Assembly: GCF_003344765.1 (NCBI RefSeq)
Contig: NZ_QPMH01000026.1
Coordinates: 1 to 46,831 of the forward strand
Length of the DNA: 46,831 nucleotides
Direction: 5' to 3'
DNA from: Ferruginivarius sediminum
GTDB taxonomy: Bacteria; Pseudomonadota; Alphaproteobacteria; Kiloniellales; Rhodovibrionaceae
The notes beneath the pieces are model-generated. The model did not search any database, was not told where the DNA came from, and saw nothing but the letters and a program-made list of their open reading frames with translations. The position numbers and the translations under genes were made by a program. Shown here piece after piece: positions 15,785 to 23,392 of the stretch (position 1 is its first letter; each line of letters opens with the position of its first letter).

Positions 15785-16845
15785 GGGCGCGCCTCCGTCG
15801 CCAGAGATGGCATGTCGTTGTGTTCGCGGCCGTCGAGAAGGCGGCCGGCTGCTTTCTTGCCGACGCGCTGCATAAACTGCCCGTCCTTTAAGCGGCGGGT
15901 TCGGATCAGTCCCTTGCTGCCCGGAACCGGGTGGCACTCCAACGGATGCGTTGCGCCCTCAGGCGCAGGCCCGTATTCGCCCCACTGCTTAAAGAAAAAC
16001 GGAACACCCGCCGCTTGGCACTGGTTACGCAAGCCGCGGAACCAGTCGGGGTGCGACGGTCGAGCCTTCGGGCCACTCTCACCGCCCGCGATGACCCAAT
16101 CGAGTGGCCGCCACATCAGGTCGTCGGGCGCAGGCATTTTCGAGAGGCCGAACCAGTCCAGGAATTCCGCTTCCCACTCGTCCGAGGTGTCGCGCCATTG
16201 CGCGATTTCTTCACTCCAGCGACGGGTTTCGAGAGGCTGCATCACCCCGTCGCCCACGCTGATTTCCGACAGATCCAGCGGCCCCAGCAGCGGCTCGCAG
16301 GACAGGAAGCGCACCGCCGCCGGCGTGTCGAGCAGGGCCGGAATGCGTTCGTTCGCGCACGTTTGATCCTCGACCGAGACGCCGAGAAAGATATTTTCGG
16401 CCGGCCATTTATCGGGTCCCATCCGACCGCTATTCCAGGCGGCGTGGCCGCGCTTGCGCATGTAATCGCGCATCCGTTCGGGCCGCTTCGTCAGGACTTG
16501 GAACGTATGCTGCTCGGCCGCGCCCATGATCGCGAAGACGCGGTCAATCCAGTCGTCAGGCACTCCCTCATAGAACAGGTCGCCGTGGGCGCAGACGAAG
16601 ATGTGGCGGGGGCGCTTCCAGCGTAGCGGCTGGTCCAGCCAGGGGCTGTAAAACCGCACCTCGCCGTTCCACACCGGCCCGGCCTTGCTGTCGTCGGTCA
16701 GGCCGGCGCGCGAGGGGTGGTGCCGCAACCGACCGCCGGCCAGCTTCATGGCGTAGCAGTTTCGGCAACCGCGCGAGACCACGCGGCACCCGGTTATCGG
16801 ATTCCAGGTCGCCTCAGTCCATTCGATCTTGCTCTTGTCAGCCAT
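15781..16845 (-). CDS. Phage gp37/gp68 family protein (DUF5131)
   Basis: A 354-residue protein of the DUF5131 (phage Gp37/Gp68) family, recognised by its start (SKIEWTEATWNPITGC), the C20-x6-C27-x2-C30 cluster ending CYA, the FVCAHGDLFYEGVPDDWIDRVF segment, QVLTKRPERM and the C-terminal WVIAGGESGPKARP...FFFKQWGEYG. The three cysteines and the barrel-like repeats recall radical-SAM enzymes, but the function is unknown. It sits between the MazG-like gene (three-base gap) and the ParB-like gene (overlap of four), so all are translated from one message. Confidence 0.88.
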   Translation of the reverse strand: MADKSKIEWTEATWNPITGCRVVSRGCRNCYAMKLAGGRLRHHPSRAGLTDDSKAGPVWNGEVRFYSPWLDQPLRWKRPRHIFVCAHGDLFYEGVPDDWIDRVFAIMGAAEQHTFQVLTKRPERMRDYMRKRGHAAWNSGRMGPDKWPAENIFLGVSVEDQTCANERIPALLDTPAAVRFLSCEPLLGPLDLSEISVGDGVMQPLETRRWSEEIAQWRDTSDEWEAEFLDWFGLSKMPAPDDLMWRPLDWVIAGGESGPKARPSHPDWFRGLRNQCQAAGVPFFFKQWGEYGPAPEGATHPLECHPVPGSKGLIRTRRLKDGQFMQRVGKKAAGRLLDGREHNDMPSLATEARP

Positions 16846-16848
16846 GGC

Positions 16849-17454
16849 TCAGGCCTCTCCGTCCGGGCGGGATGGCGGCGGTGTGGCGACGCCGGCGGCG
16901 GCTTTCTCCGCGTGCCTTTGCGCGAAGTAGGAGGTCGGCTTGTTCAGGACGCGGTTGAGTTCATCGACTTCGCATGCATCCGCGCTCAGGCCGGCTGCTT
17001 CGGCATAGGTCAGCAGCGTCAGGGAGAGGCCGCCGATCTCCTGGGCCGGGTCGCCGGCGGGACGGCGGTAGACGTTGGCGAGCTGGTGCGCCGCGTCTTC
17101 CGGCGTGACGCCAGCTGCCTGGGCAAGCTCCAGGGCCTCCTCCAGCACGCGCCGGGCGCGTTCGTGCGGACTGCCTGCGCTTGCCGCGCCGAAGCATTCC
17201 GCGCACCAGTTGTAGGCCGTGCTTTGACGACGGTTGCGACCGTGGATTGCAATAACATTCGTTGGGCCGGGTATGGAAAAGCCAGCCAGCGTAAAAGTGC
17301 GGTCGGCCTTCTTGTCGCAGTCCCAGGCGGCGATTAGCCACTGCGGCTCGGGGTGCCATTCGTTCGACCCGAAGAACAGGTTCTTCGGGATGATGTGACG
17401 AAGGGACCGTTGGCCACGCCAGTTGGTGTAGTTGAGTGCGATCTGGTGGGTCAC
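16849..17454 (-). CDS. WYL-like/MazG-like NTP pyrophosphohydrolase
   Basis: A 201-residue protein in two parts. Residues 8-50 (NYTNWRGQRSLRHIIPKNLFFGSNEWHPEPQWLIAAWD, split here over two motifs) resemble a WYL-type ligand-binding segment. Residues 85-190 match an all-alpha MazG-like NTP pyrophosphohydrolase, with ERARRVLEEALEL (98-110) giving the metal-binding glutamates and DPAQEIGGLSLTLL (135-148) the second helix. Such enzymes clean or regulate nucleotide pools. The GTG at 17454 begins two bases after the stop of the clamp gene. Another ATG is not available near it, so the GTG start is required. Confidence 0.72.
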   Translation of the reverse strand: MTHQIALNYTNWRGQRSLRHIIPKNLFFGSNEWHPEPQWLIAAWDCDKKADRTFTLAGFSIPGPTNVIAIHGRNRRQSTAYNWCAECFGAASAGSPHERARRVLEEALELAQAAGVTPEDAAHQLANVYRRPAGDPAQEIGGLSLTLLTYAEAAGLSADACEVDELNRVLNKPTSYFAQRHAEKAAAGVATPPPSRPDGEA

Positions 17455-17456
17455 TG

Positions 17457-18599
17457 CTAGTCCTCCGGCAATTCGGGGAACGCGTCGCGCCTCGGCATGA
17501 CGACGCAGAGGTCGTGGGTGTCGGCGTTGCCGCGCCAGATGGCCGGGCTGGCGGAATCGGTGAGGCCGATGGTGACGCGCTCTCCTTCCAGGGCCTCGAG
17601 CGCTTGTCGCAGGTAGCCGCCGTTGAAGCTGATGTCCGGGGGCGGCTGGTCGGGAACGTCGGCCTCGACGGCGTCGGCGATGATGGACGGCGGGTCGTCG
17701 TTGGCCTGTGCCGCAAGCTGGATGCGGCCGAAGATGAAGCGCAGGCTGACGGAGTTGTCCTTTCTGTCCGCCATCGGCCGCACCCGTTCGACGGCCGCCA
17801 GAAGCTCCCGCCGGCCCACCCCGACAGTCGTGTTCGGCTGTGCGGGGATGACGCGCGGGTAGTCGGGGAAGCTGCCCTCGACAAGGCGCGTATCGAAGGT
17901 GACCGAGTCCTGGGCGAAGCGCAGCCTGGACTCGTTGCCGGTGACTTCCACCGCGCCGTCCTCGGCCAGCAGCTTGGGCAGGATGCCGACGGCGAAGCGG
18001 GGAAGAATGGCGGCGTTCTGATCGGGCCATTCCATATCGCCGTCGGGCGTGGCGTGGGCGATATGAACGCGGTGCCCGTCCGTGGCGACGAAACGCAGCG
18101 TGGCCTCGTCGTGGCGATGGATATAGACGCCGTTCAGATAGTAGCGGGTCTCCTCCGTCGACTCGGCCCACCGGGTGCGGCCCAGCGCGGTCAGCAGGTC
18201 GCCCGCGCGCAGCCCGGCGCGCCACTTGGCCTTGCTGTCCTGCCACGAAGGGAACTGGTCGGAGGGCAGCGTTGCGATGCGCGCCCGCGCCGACCCGGCG
18301 TTGAGGTTCAGATTGTCCTTACCTTGGCGCACGGCGATCTGGCTGCCGTCGGGCGCGCCGGCCGCGAAGGTGGCGAGCCGGTCGAGGTTGACGCAGACAT
18401 CGCCCGGCGCCTCCACCTCGGCGGGGAGGGAGGTCTTCAGGTGCTGGTCCATGTTGGTCGCGGCGACCTGGAGGCGGCCGTCCGTCGACGCCTGCAGGCG
18501 CGCGCATGCCAGTATCGGAATGGAGCCCCTGCGTTCCGCGACCTGTTGCGCCTTGCGCAGACCCTCGTGCAGCGCCTTGCGTTCGATGGTGAGTTTCAT
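17457..18599 (-). CDS. DNA polymerase III beta sliding clamp homologue
   Basis: A 380-residue protein with the three-domain layout and length of DnaN. Recognisable segments are MKLTIERKAL at the start, PILACARLQAS, VATDGHRVHIAHA, and EGSFPDYPRVIP in the middle domain, and a C-terminal VMPRRD near the expected M-P-M/V-R end. The clamp encircles DNA and tethers polymerase. I choose ATG 18599 because it gives the canonical start and lies two bases after the preceding stop; an ATG at 18620 adds seven residues. A phage-coded clamp without a visible phage polymerase suggests it recruits or competes for the host replisome. Confidence 0.88.
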   Translation of the reverse strand: MKLTIERKALHEGLRKAQQVAERRGSIPILACARLQASTDGRLQVAATNMDQHLKTSLPAEVEAPGDVCVNLDRLATFAAGAPDGSQIAVRQGKDNLNLNAGSARARIATLPSDQFPSWQDSKAKWRAGLRAGDLLTALGRTRWAESTEETRYYLNGVYIHRHDEATLRFVATDGHRVHIAHATPDGDMEWPDQNAAILPRFAVGILPKLLAEDGAVEVTGNESRLRFAQDSVTFDTRLVEGSFPDYPRVIPAQPNTTVGVGRRELLAAVERVRPMADRKDNSVSLRFIFGRIQLAAQANDDPPSIIADAVEADVPDQPPPDISFNGGYLRQALEALEGERVTIGLTDSASPAIWRGNADTHDLCVVMPRRDAFPELPED

Positions 18600-18601
18600 C
18601 G

Positions 18602-18793
18602 TCAGTTCCGGTCGTCCCATGGATTGCCCAGGTGGACGTCATTCGCTTCCAGGTGGGCGATAAGGTTCTCGAAACGGCGGCGGGCAAACGGGGACGCATC
18701 CGGGTTCAGGGTCGCCACCGGCCTATCGTCGGCGACGACAGTGTCGCCGCGCATTTCGACGTGCGCCGGCAATTCCATTCGATCCCGCTCCAT
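18602..18793 (-). CDS. Small hypothetical phage protein (63 aa)
   Basis: A 63-residue acidic/basic protein (MERDRMELPAHVEMRG...) with no recognised family; it carries a helix RRFENLIAHLEANDVH near the end. It starts one base after the stop of the 105-residue gene and ends two bases before the clamp start, so it belongs to the leftward early operon. Confidence 0.65.
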   Translation of the reverse strand: MERDRMELPAHVEMRGDTVVADDRPVATLNPDASPFARRRFENLIAHLEANDVHLGNPWDDRN

Positions 18794-18794
18794 C

Positions 18795-19112
18795 TCAGGC
18801 GTCCTCCAGCGACACGAGCTGGCTGGTGGCGTAGGGGCGGAAGACGCCCCGGTGCTGGACGACGAGGCGGCGGCCTTCGTCGCGGGTGGAGCCGACGACG
18901 CGGCCTTCCAGGCCGGAGCCGAGGACGCGGACCTTGCAACCCTGCCAGCGGCCGGCGGATTCCAGTGGCGCGCGGCGGCGGCCGTGGCTCGGCGAACCGG
19001 GTTCGCCGGGGGCGTGCATCTGCTGCTGCGCGGTGTGGGCGGCGAGGGCGAGGGATGGCGTGACCGGGCCGATGCACTCGCCGTCGGGAAAGGTGAAAAG
19101 GATCGCGGTCAT
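18795..19112 (-). CDS. Small hypothetical phage protein (105 aa)
   Basis: A 105-residue protein opening MTAILFTFPDGECIGPVTPS. The second half (CKVRVLGSGLEGRVVGSTRDEGRRLVV) has the pattern of a small beta-barrel of the KOW/SH3 kind, though no family can be named. It sits three bases after the 73-residue gene in the same operon. Confidence 0.65.
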   Translation of the reverse strand: MTAILFTFPDGECIGPVTPSLALAAHTAQQQMHAPGEPGSPSHGRRRAPLESAGRWQGCKVRVLGSGLEGRVVGSTRDEGRRLVVQHRGVFRPYATSQLVSLEDA

Positions 19113-19115
19113 GGG

Positions 19116-19337
19116 TTACTCCACACGGGTGTTGGCGACGCGGCGCCGGGCCTCGGCAATGGCCGCGTCGCCGTGGTTGTCGATTTCGCGCGGCATGAAG
19201 CCGTCGGCTGCGAGGTCCTGGCGGGTGATGGTGACGGCGCCGTCCTGCATGCGCTTGACGATGGCGCGGGTCATCTCCTCCAGGGTGGTCTTCGGCGGGG
19301 CGGCCTTCGCCCGGCGCGCGGCGGGCTGGGTCAGCAT
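19116..19337 (-). CDS. Small hypothetical phage protein (73 aa)
   Basis: A 73-residue protein with a basic start (AARRAKAAPPK) and a helical centre followed by TRQDLAADGFMPREIDNHGDAA, which reads like a small helix-turn-helix but is not convincing. Its start overlaps the end of the membrane-protein gene by seven bases. Part of the early operon. Confidence 0.6.
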   Translation of the reverse strand: MLTQPAARRAKAAPPKTTLEEMTRAIVKRMQDGAVTITRQDLAADGFMPREIDNHGDAAIAEARRRVANTRVE

Positions 19338-19669
19338 GCGGCGACCTCCTTTGCGGTACGGGTGTTACGCGGGAACGGGCCGCCCCGGCCGGCGGCGCGG
19401 CGGACAAGCTGTGTCGGCACCGGGCCGCGACGCGGGTTGCCGCGCGGGCGGCGCATCGGGTCCAGCTCCTGGCCAAGCGCCTGCTGCGCCACCATCGCGA
19501 CGTTGAGCGCCAGAAGCGCGGCCACGAGCAGGCGCCAGTAGGGAAAGCGCGGCTGGCCGCAATCCGCGATGCAGCCGGCCGTGGCGGCATCCAGCGCCCG
19601 CGCGGCCAGCATTGCGCGCAGGCGGGCGAGGTGCCGCCACTCGTCCCGGGTCAGGGCGGGGGCGGTCAT
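19331..19669 (-). CDS. Small single-span membrane protein (112 aa)
   Basis: A 112-residue protein with one strong hydrophobic segment at about 43-65 (YWRLLVAALLALNVAMVAQ), a helical N-terminus and a long arginine- and proline-rich tail. The ATG overlaps the stop of the upstream gene (ATGA). No family recognised. A membrane protein among DNA-metabolism genes is slightly out of place and could act in superinfection exclusion, but nothing in the sequence shows this. Confidence 0.6.
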   Translation of the reverse strand: MTAPALTRDEWRHLARLRAMLAARALDAATAGCIADCGQPRFPYWRLLVAALLALNVAMVAQQALGQELDPMRRPRGNPRRGPVPTQLVRRAAGRGGPFPRNTRTAKEVAAC

Positions 19670-20109
19670 GGCGTGTCTCCCGCGCCATCGGGCGTGTCTC
19701 CCGCGCGTTCAGCGTCGAGCCGCAGTAGTTCGCGACGAACCACGGCCGCGCAGGCGGCAAGCGCCGGCGTGGCGGCGGTCTCTCGAATCTGCCGGTCGGG
19801 TTCGAGCGGGTGCGGGAAGAAGATGCTGTACGGGCCGTCGGCGCACTCGGCCACCAGAACGTAGGGGGCATTGAGCCAGGGGCCGACGCACTCGAGATTA
19901 CCGGTCAGGCGCGGCAGGATAACCTTCGAGCCAAACTCACGCCGGCCGTACCAAGCGCCGAACGAACCTTCCTCGACGTCGAAGCCCAGCGCGCGGGCAA
20001 TGCCGGCGTCAAGCGAGGTGACGCCAGCCGGCACGCTGCGCAGCACGTCCAGCGTGCGCACCAGTTCGTGACGCACAGGCGCCGGGAATTGGTTTTCGGG
20101 TGCAGGCAT
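19666..20109 (-). CDS. Phage ABA-sandwich-like protein
   Basis: A 147-residue protein, the first gene of the leftward early operon. The pattern SLDAGIARALGFDVEEG near the N-terminus and ILPRLTGNLECVGPWL...AECADGPYSIFF resembles the small phage ABA-sandwich (DUF2591-like) proteins, which act in early phage metabolism in unknown ways. I choose the ATG at 20109 because GGAGG lies seven bases upstream; the ATG at 20121 adds four residues. Expression should start from the operator-bearing promoter at 20143-20167. Confidence 0.6.
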   Translation of the reverse strand: MPAPENQFPAPVRHELVRTLDVLRSVPAGVTSLDAGIARALGFDVEEGSFGAWYGRREFGSKVILPRLTGNLECVGPWLNAPYVLVAECADGPYSIFFPHPLEPDRQIRETAATPALAACAAVVRRELLRLDAERAGDTPDGAGDTP

Positions 20110-20142
20110 GGTCGCCTCCATCGTGGTGATGGTTCGCGATAT

Positions 20143-20167
20143 TCCGAAACTTTTTCGGATAGGTCAA
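20143..20167 (-). promoter_or_regulatory. Leftward early promoter with repressor operator
   Basis: On the minus strand TTGACC (20167-20162) is the -35. Three bases on lies the palindrome TCCGAAA-N3-TTTCGGA (20159-20143), and an AT-containing -10 region (GAATAT) overlaps its end. The operator arms and the -35 spacing are the same as at 22244-22268, so one repressor should control both. It faces the early operon starting at 20109. Confidence 0.7.
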
Positions 20168-20173
20168 CATCAT

Positions 20174-20212
20174 TCCGAAAAAAAATCGGAAATCGGAATT
20201 CGGCGATTCCGA
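20174..20212. promoter_or_regulatory. Additional operator-like palindromes
   Basis: TCCGA-N7-TCGGA spans 20174-20190 and TCGGAAT-N6-ATTCCGA spans 20193-20212. Both reuse the TCCGA/TCGGA half-sites of the repressor operator at 20143-20159, giving three sites in a row upstream of the leftward promoter. Confidence 0.5.
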
Positions 20213-20305
20213 ACCTACATAGGATTCAGGTTGGGGGAGAGACAGATAGGCGAAGCGCTATGAAGTCTGATGAATGTCGTGCCAACGAATATATTGGCAA
20301 ATGAT

Positions 20306-20347
20306 GGGGCGCGCTTTTAGCTCTGAAATTCCGCTGAAGCGCGCCCC
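20306..20347. terminator. 11-bp perfect hairpin after protease gene
   Basis: GGGGCGCGCTT (20306-20316) pairs perfectly with AAGCGCGCCCC (20337-20347) around a 20-base loop. It lies just past the stop of the lipoprotein gene and before the leftward promoter. No T-run follows on either strand, so it is a possible but unproven terminator. Confidence 0.45.
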
Positions 20348-20361
20348 GGTATTGGCCGAGT

Positions 20362-21654
20362 TCAAGCCTCAGGAGCGGTATCGACCCCGAGTCGCCTCAG
20401 GCCGTCCGAGATTGGAATGAAGAAGTTGATGCCGGTTTCGCCTCCCCCTGAGCGAAACGAAGACACGGCCAGTCCAACAACATTGCCCTGATCGTCAAGA
20501 AGGGGGCCACCACTATTGCCCGGATTGATGGCAGCGTCACTCTGGATAAGTGGATAGCCGCGGTCCTCACGATAGCCGCTAACTATACCCTTTGTTACCG
20601 TGTGCTCCAGAGCGGGTAGGTATGGTGAACCCACAGCATAGACCTCCGATCCGACGCCAAGCCGTTCAGAACGTATCGGCAGGGGCTGTAGCCAGCCGGC
20701 ATTTTCCGCCTTAAGCAGCGCAATGTCGCGACGCCGGTCCGTGGAAAGCACATTTGCTTTCGCCTCCATTCCGCTTGGGCCACGCACCAGCACGCGTTCG
20801 GCATTCTCTACGACATGGGAATTCGTTAAGAGATAACCGTCATTCGAGATGGCAAATCCGCTTCCATGACCGCCGCCGGCAAAAACAGTCACGATGCTTT
20901 CCTGTGCTGAGGCGAGGTCAATTTGGCCTCCTTTTGGCGCATTTACCGCTAGAACAATGCGGCTCCGATGCGACTCGCTGTCCGATATGACCTCCTCATC
21001 ATCGGACCGGCGGACAATTTCACGAAATCCCTTGTTGGCGAACAAGCCTTGGGTAGCGTCTGCGAAGGCATCCAGAATCGCCAACGTATCGCCCCCAGCC
21101 TGGCTTTCCGAAACCTCTCCCGTCCCCCGAGTGGATATCTTAGCTATGACTTCGCGATCGAGGCGGGAATAGACCTGCCAATCCACCTTTATTTCTGCTT
21201 CGCCCTTAGCAGATGTCAGATTGCCAAAGCCGGCCATAGGGTAGCAGGCGTTCGCCTTCAATTCCGTGATTTGCCCGGCAACCAGGTACTCGGCGCGCCA
21301 GGTATCAGGATCCTGGAACAGCGCGTCGGGGTCCCCGACGATGTCCAGATGAATCTTGCTGGCCTCTTCGCGAAAGATCTCGTCAAACTCGCGCGGGTCC
21401 AAGGCTAGACGTCCGCCTCTCCATGCAAGATCTCCATGAGGAACACATGCGAGTCCTGCCTCAATTGCTCCGATGTGTTGCCCCCGGTCCAAATGAACAA
21501 CGATTTTTTTGAATTGAATCGGATGAACCGTCTTCTCAAACTGTGCAAAAGCTTCCGGTTCAGGGTTTTTAATGTTGGAGATTTGTGCAGGTGTCCCGCA
21601 TCCAGCGAGTGCTAATAGTCCGGCCAGGACCGTTGTCCGCAGCGCATTAATCAT
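20362..21654 (-). CDS. Lipoprotein with trypsin/HtrA-like protease domain
   Basis: A 430-residue exported serine protease. Residues 1-19 are a lipoprotein signal with lipobox LAGC (Cys19), so the protein should be membrane anchored. Residues 20-245 form an extracytoplasmic domain of unknown type. Residues 250-425 form a trypsin-like domain with the full triad: His280 in LLTNSHVV, Asp310 in RRDIALLK and Ser381 in NPGNSGGPLL. No PDZ domain follows, unlike DegP/HtrA. Its GC is lower than that of its neighbours. It sits in the immunity region between repressor and early operon, a typical place for a gene expressed in the lysogen; a lysogenic-conversion role is inferred. The 228 bases before it (21655-21882) hold nothing else I can support. 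Confidence 0.85.
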   Translation of the reverse strand: MINALRTTVLAGLLALAGCGTPAQISNIKNPEPEAFAQFEKTVHPIQFKKIVVHLDRGQHIGAIEAGLACVPHGDLAWRGGRLALDPREFDEIFREEASKIHLDIVGDPDALFQDPDTWRAEYLVAGQITELKANACYPMAGFGNLTSAKGEAEIKVDWQVYSRLDREVIAKISTRGTGEVSESQAGGDTLAILDAFADATQGLFANKGFREIVRRSDDEEVISDSESHRSRIVLAVNAPKGGQIDLASAQESIVTVFAGGGHGSGFAISNDGYLLTNSHVVENAERVLVRGPSGMEAKANVLSTDRRRDIALLKAENAGWLQPLPIRSERLGVGSEVYAVGSPYLPALEHTVTKGIVSGYREDRGYPLIQSDAAINPGNSGGPLLDDQGNVVGLAVSSFRSGGGETGINFFIPISDGLRRLGVDTAPEA

Positions 21655-21882
21655 GACATACCCCTCTTCTTCCCCGCGTCGTACAGGGCAAGCCCATTGG
21701 CGTTGCCCCTCGAAAGGTTATTCGCTTATGCGGGCAGATTCCAGTCTATCGAGAAGGGCTACTTCTAACGTTGTAGGTAGCAGCTCGGGCGGGGGGCGAG
21801 GCGAATAGGGGACTTAAGGCAGACCTGAAAGCCAAGCATTCGCAGTGAGAGCGATGGGAATGCTGCGCCTGCTCAGCGTATT

Positions 21883-22242
21883 TCAACCTGCGCGGCGTTC
21901 GATCTTCAGGACTGCTTCATAGACATCCTGCGGAAGGCCGCTCGGGTCTCCGAACAAGATCCAGTCCGAAGTAATCCCGCGCCAACGGCGTAAGTCGCGT
22001 AGGAAACGCGTCGATGGTTCCGCTTTACCGGCTTCCCATTTTTCCAGGCGATCTCGCTCGTAGTCGACATGTTGCTGCGCGAGCAGGTCACGCAGAAAGG
22101 CAGGACGGGAACTGTAGCCTAAGGCTTCGCGCGTCTGCCTGATGCGGCGCCCGATTTCGCGACGATGCCGAGATTCTGTGTCCGGTGCCATACCGACATT
22201 TTGGCGGACAGACCGCTGCGCGTCGTCGGAACGAAGTGACAT
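21883..22242 (-). CDS. Phage repressor, Xre-type HTH
   Basis: A 119-residue protein whose centre (IGRRIRQTREALGYSSRPAFLRDLLA...YERDRLEKWEAGKAEPSTRFLRDLRR) is a Cro/CI-type helix-turn-helix. There is no C-terminal LexA-like protease domain, so it is not self-cleaved like lambda CI. I choose ATG 22242, nine bases from the operator; no ribosome site precedes it, so the message may be nearly leaderless. A second ATG at 22191 gives 102 residues. It faces the Cro/YdaS-like gene across the operator at 22252-22268, the standard layout of a lysogeny switch. Confidence 0.75.
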   Translation of the reverse strand: MSLRSDDAQRSVRQNVGMAPDTESRHRREIGRRIRQTREALGYSSRPAFLRDLLAQQHVDYERDRLEKWEAGKAEPSTRFLRDLRRWRGITSDWILFGDPSGLPQDVYEAVLKIERRAG

Positions 22243-22243
22243 A

Positions 22244-22268
22244 TTGACAAGTCCGAAAAAGTTTCGGA
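22244..22268 (+). promoter_or_regulatory. Rightward early promoter with repressor operator
   Basis: TTGACA (22244-22249) is a consensus -35. Two bases on lies the 17-bp perfect palindrome TCCGAAA-AAG-TTTCGGA (22252-22268). The -10 would overlap its right end. The cro-like ATG is at 22279. The same operator sequence lies in the leftward promoter at 20143-20159. Confidence 0.75.
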
Positions 22269-22278
22269 ACGTCTGGGC

Positions 22279-22542
22279 ATGACCATGACAGCGGCGCATG
22301 CAGACCTGATTGACCGTCTTGGCGGCGGAACACGAGTGGCAGAGGCGCTCACAAAGGCCACTGGAGAGCGCTGTGACAGGGAGGCCGTCTACAAGTGGAA
22401 GCGTAACGGTGTTCCCTGGAAGTGGCGGGTTCATGTTTGCCACCTCGCGGAAGCGATGGGCGAAACCGTCCCAGACGATTTCGTCGATACCAGGATACGT
22501 GCGCAGCAGCTTTTCGCCGCAGCAGGGGAGAAGGCTTCGTGA
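22279..22542 (+). CDS. Cro/YdaS-like HTH regulator
   Basis: An 87-residue protein with a helix-turn-helix of the YdaS/Cro kind: AHADLIDRLGGGTRVAEALTKATGERCDREAVYKWKRNGVPWKWR. YdaS-like proteins are lambdoid Cro analogues. It lies immediately after the operator, divergent from the repressor. It would be the first protein made from the rightward early promoter and would favour the lytic path; this role is inferred from position and fold. Confidence 0.75.
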   Translation: MTMTAAHADLIDRLGGGTRVAEALTKATGERCDREAVYKWKRNGVPWKWRVHVCHLAEAMGETVPDDFVDTRIRAQQLFAAAGEKAS

Positions 22543-22883
22543 AGACACTTGCAGGTTCCCGGACTCTTTTTCGTTGAAAGGTCGGGGAACATACAATCGT
22601 GTGGGTACGTGCGCAATGGCTGAAATACACCTGTAGGTCGCAGGGTTATTTTATGAAGGAGCAATGTGTCGTCATGGGGCGAATACGGGGGTTTTCCGCA
22701 TATCACCGGAGATCGACAGTCTCTGGCCTCAAGCGCCTTGGCTGGGCAGCGATCGCGGCCGGGACCCGCAGAGCGCACCTCGTCCACCACATCCGCAGCT
22801 TCGTCAAGCGCATCGGCGAGCCAGGGCGCGCAGTCTTCCGCATAGGCGCGCAGGGCGTCGGGGTCGATGGGGGAATCGGGCAT
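22431..22883 (-). CDS. Doubtful small reverse-strand frame
   Basis: An ATG at 22883 follows a good ribosome site (GGGAGAGGA) and opens 45 residues of protein-like, helical sequence (DPDALRAYAEDCAPWLADALDEAADVVDEV). After that the composition turns unnatural and the frame runs antisense into the cro-like gene. Either the gene is shorter or frameshifted, or the start signal is chance. I see nothing better in 22543-22966. Confidence 0.3.
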   Translation of the reverse strand: MPDSPIDPDALRAYAEDCAPWLADALDEAADVVDEVRSAGPGRDRCPAKALEARDCRSPVICGKPPYSPHDDTLLLHKITLRPTGVFQPLRTYPHDCMFPDLSTKKSPGTCKCLHEAFSPAAAKSCCARILVSTKSSGTVSPIASARWQT

Positions 22884-23032
22884 CGGTCCTCTCCCGTGAC
22901 AGCCGTGCAACCCAGGCTCGGCGCGACGGTTCGTCGTGTCCATTCCAATGGAAGGGGTAATTCGTAATGAACGACGGGCCAGGAGGGCCGGCGGCCGGGC
23001 GCGGCGCAGCCAGGCCGTCGGGAGTTCGGTCA

Positions 23033-23392
23033 ATGTTTGAGCGTCTCCGTCGGTTGTTCGGTTCGAGGCAGCCCGAAACCGTCGTGTTCTTCGACGAGCA
23101 GTATCCGCACGAGGTTCGGTTCGAACATACCACCAGCGGGTTAAGAAGAAAGACGGGCGTCAACAATCACGCGGTCAGCGTTGAAGCGTGTCCGGGCGAC
23201 CGGGTCTGGCTTCGCGTATCGACCAGTTTCGCGGAAATCTCCGCGCCCTTGCTGGCCGAGGACTGCCGGCATCTCGCCACGGTACTGCAGCAGTCCAGCA
23301 AGGTGGCCGCGAAGTACGGCGGGCCGATGAGAGACGCGGGCTTTATGCCGGCGTGCGAGGCCGGTTGCGATCAGCAGGGAGGGCAATCATGA
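23033..23392 (+). CDS. Hypothetical phage protein
   Basis: A 119-residue protein starting MFERLRRLFGSRQPETVVFFDEQYPHEVRFE, with a basic amphipathic N-terminus and a helical C-terminal half (CRHLATVLQQSSKVAAKYGG). No family recognised. The ATG at 23033 has GGGAG eight bases upstream; an ATG at 22967 with a similar site would add 22 glycine- and proline-rich residues. The next gene's ATG overlaps its stop by four bases. Confidence 0.6.
   Translation: MFERLRRLFGSRQPETVVFFDEQYPHEVRFEHTTSGLRRKTGVNNHAVSVEACPGDRVWLRVSTSFAEISAPLLAEDCRHLATVLQQSSKVAAKYGGPMRDAGFMPACEAGCDQQGGQS

Noticed and set aside
20252..20304. Short plus-strand peptide frame before the protease hairpin
   Set aside because: Only 14 codons and no conserved feature; likely chance.
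22599..22967. Plus-strand frame of 122 codons
   Set aside because: No ribosome site, odd composition, and no protein-like features; the opposite strand has a better, though still weak, candidate.
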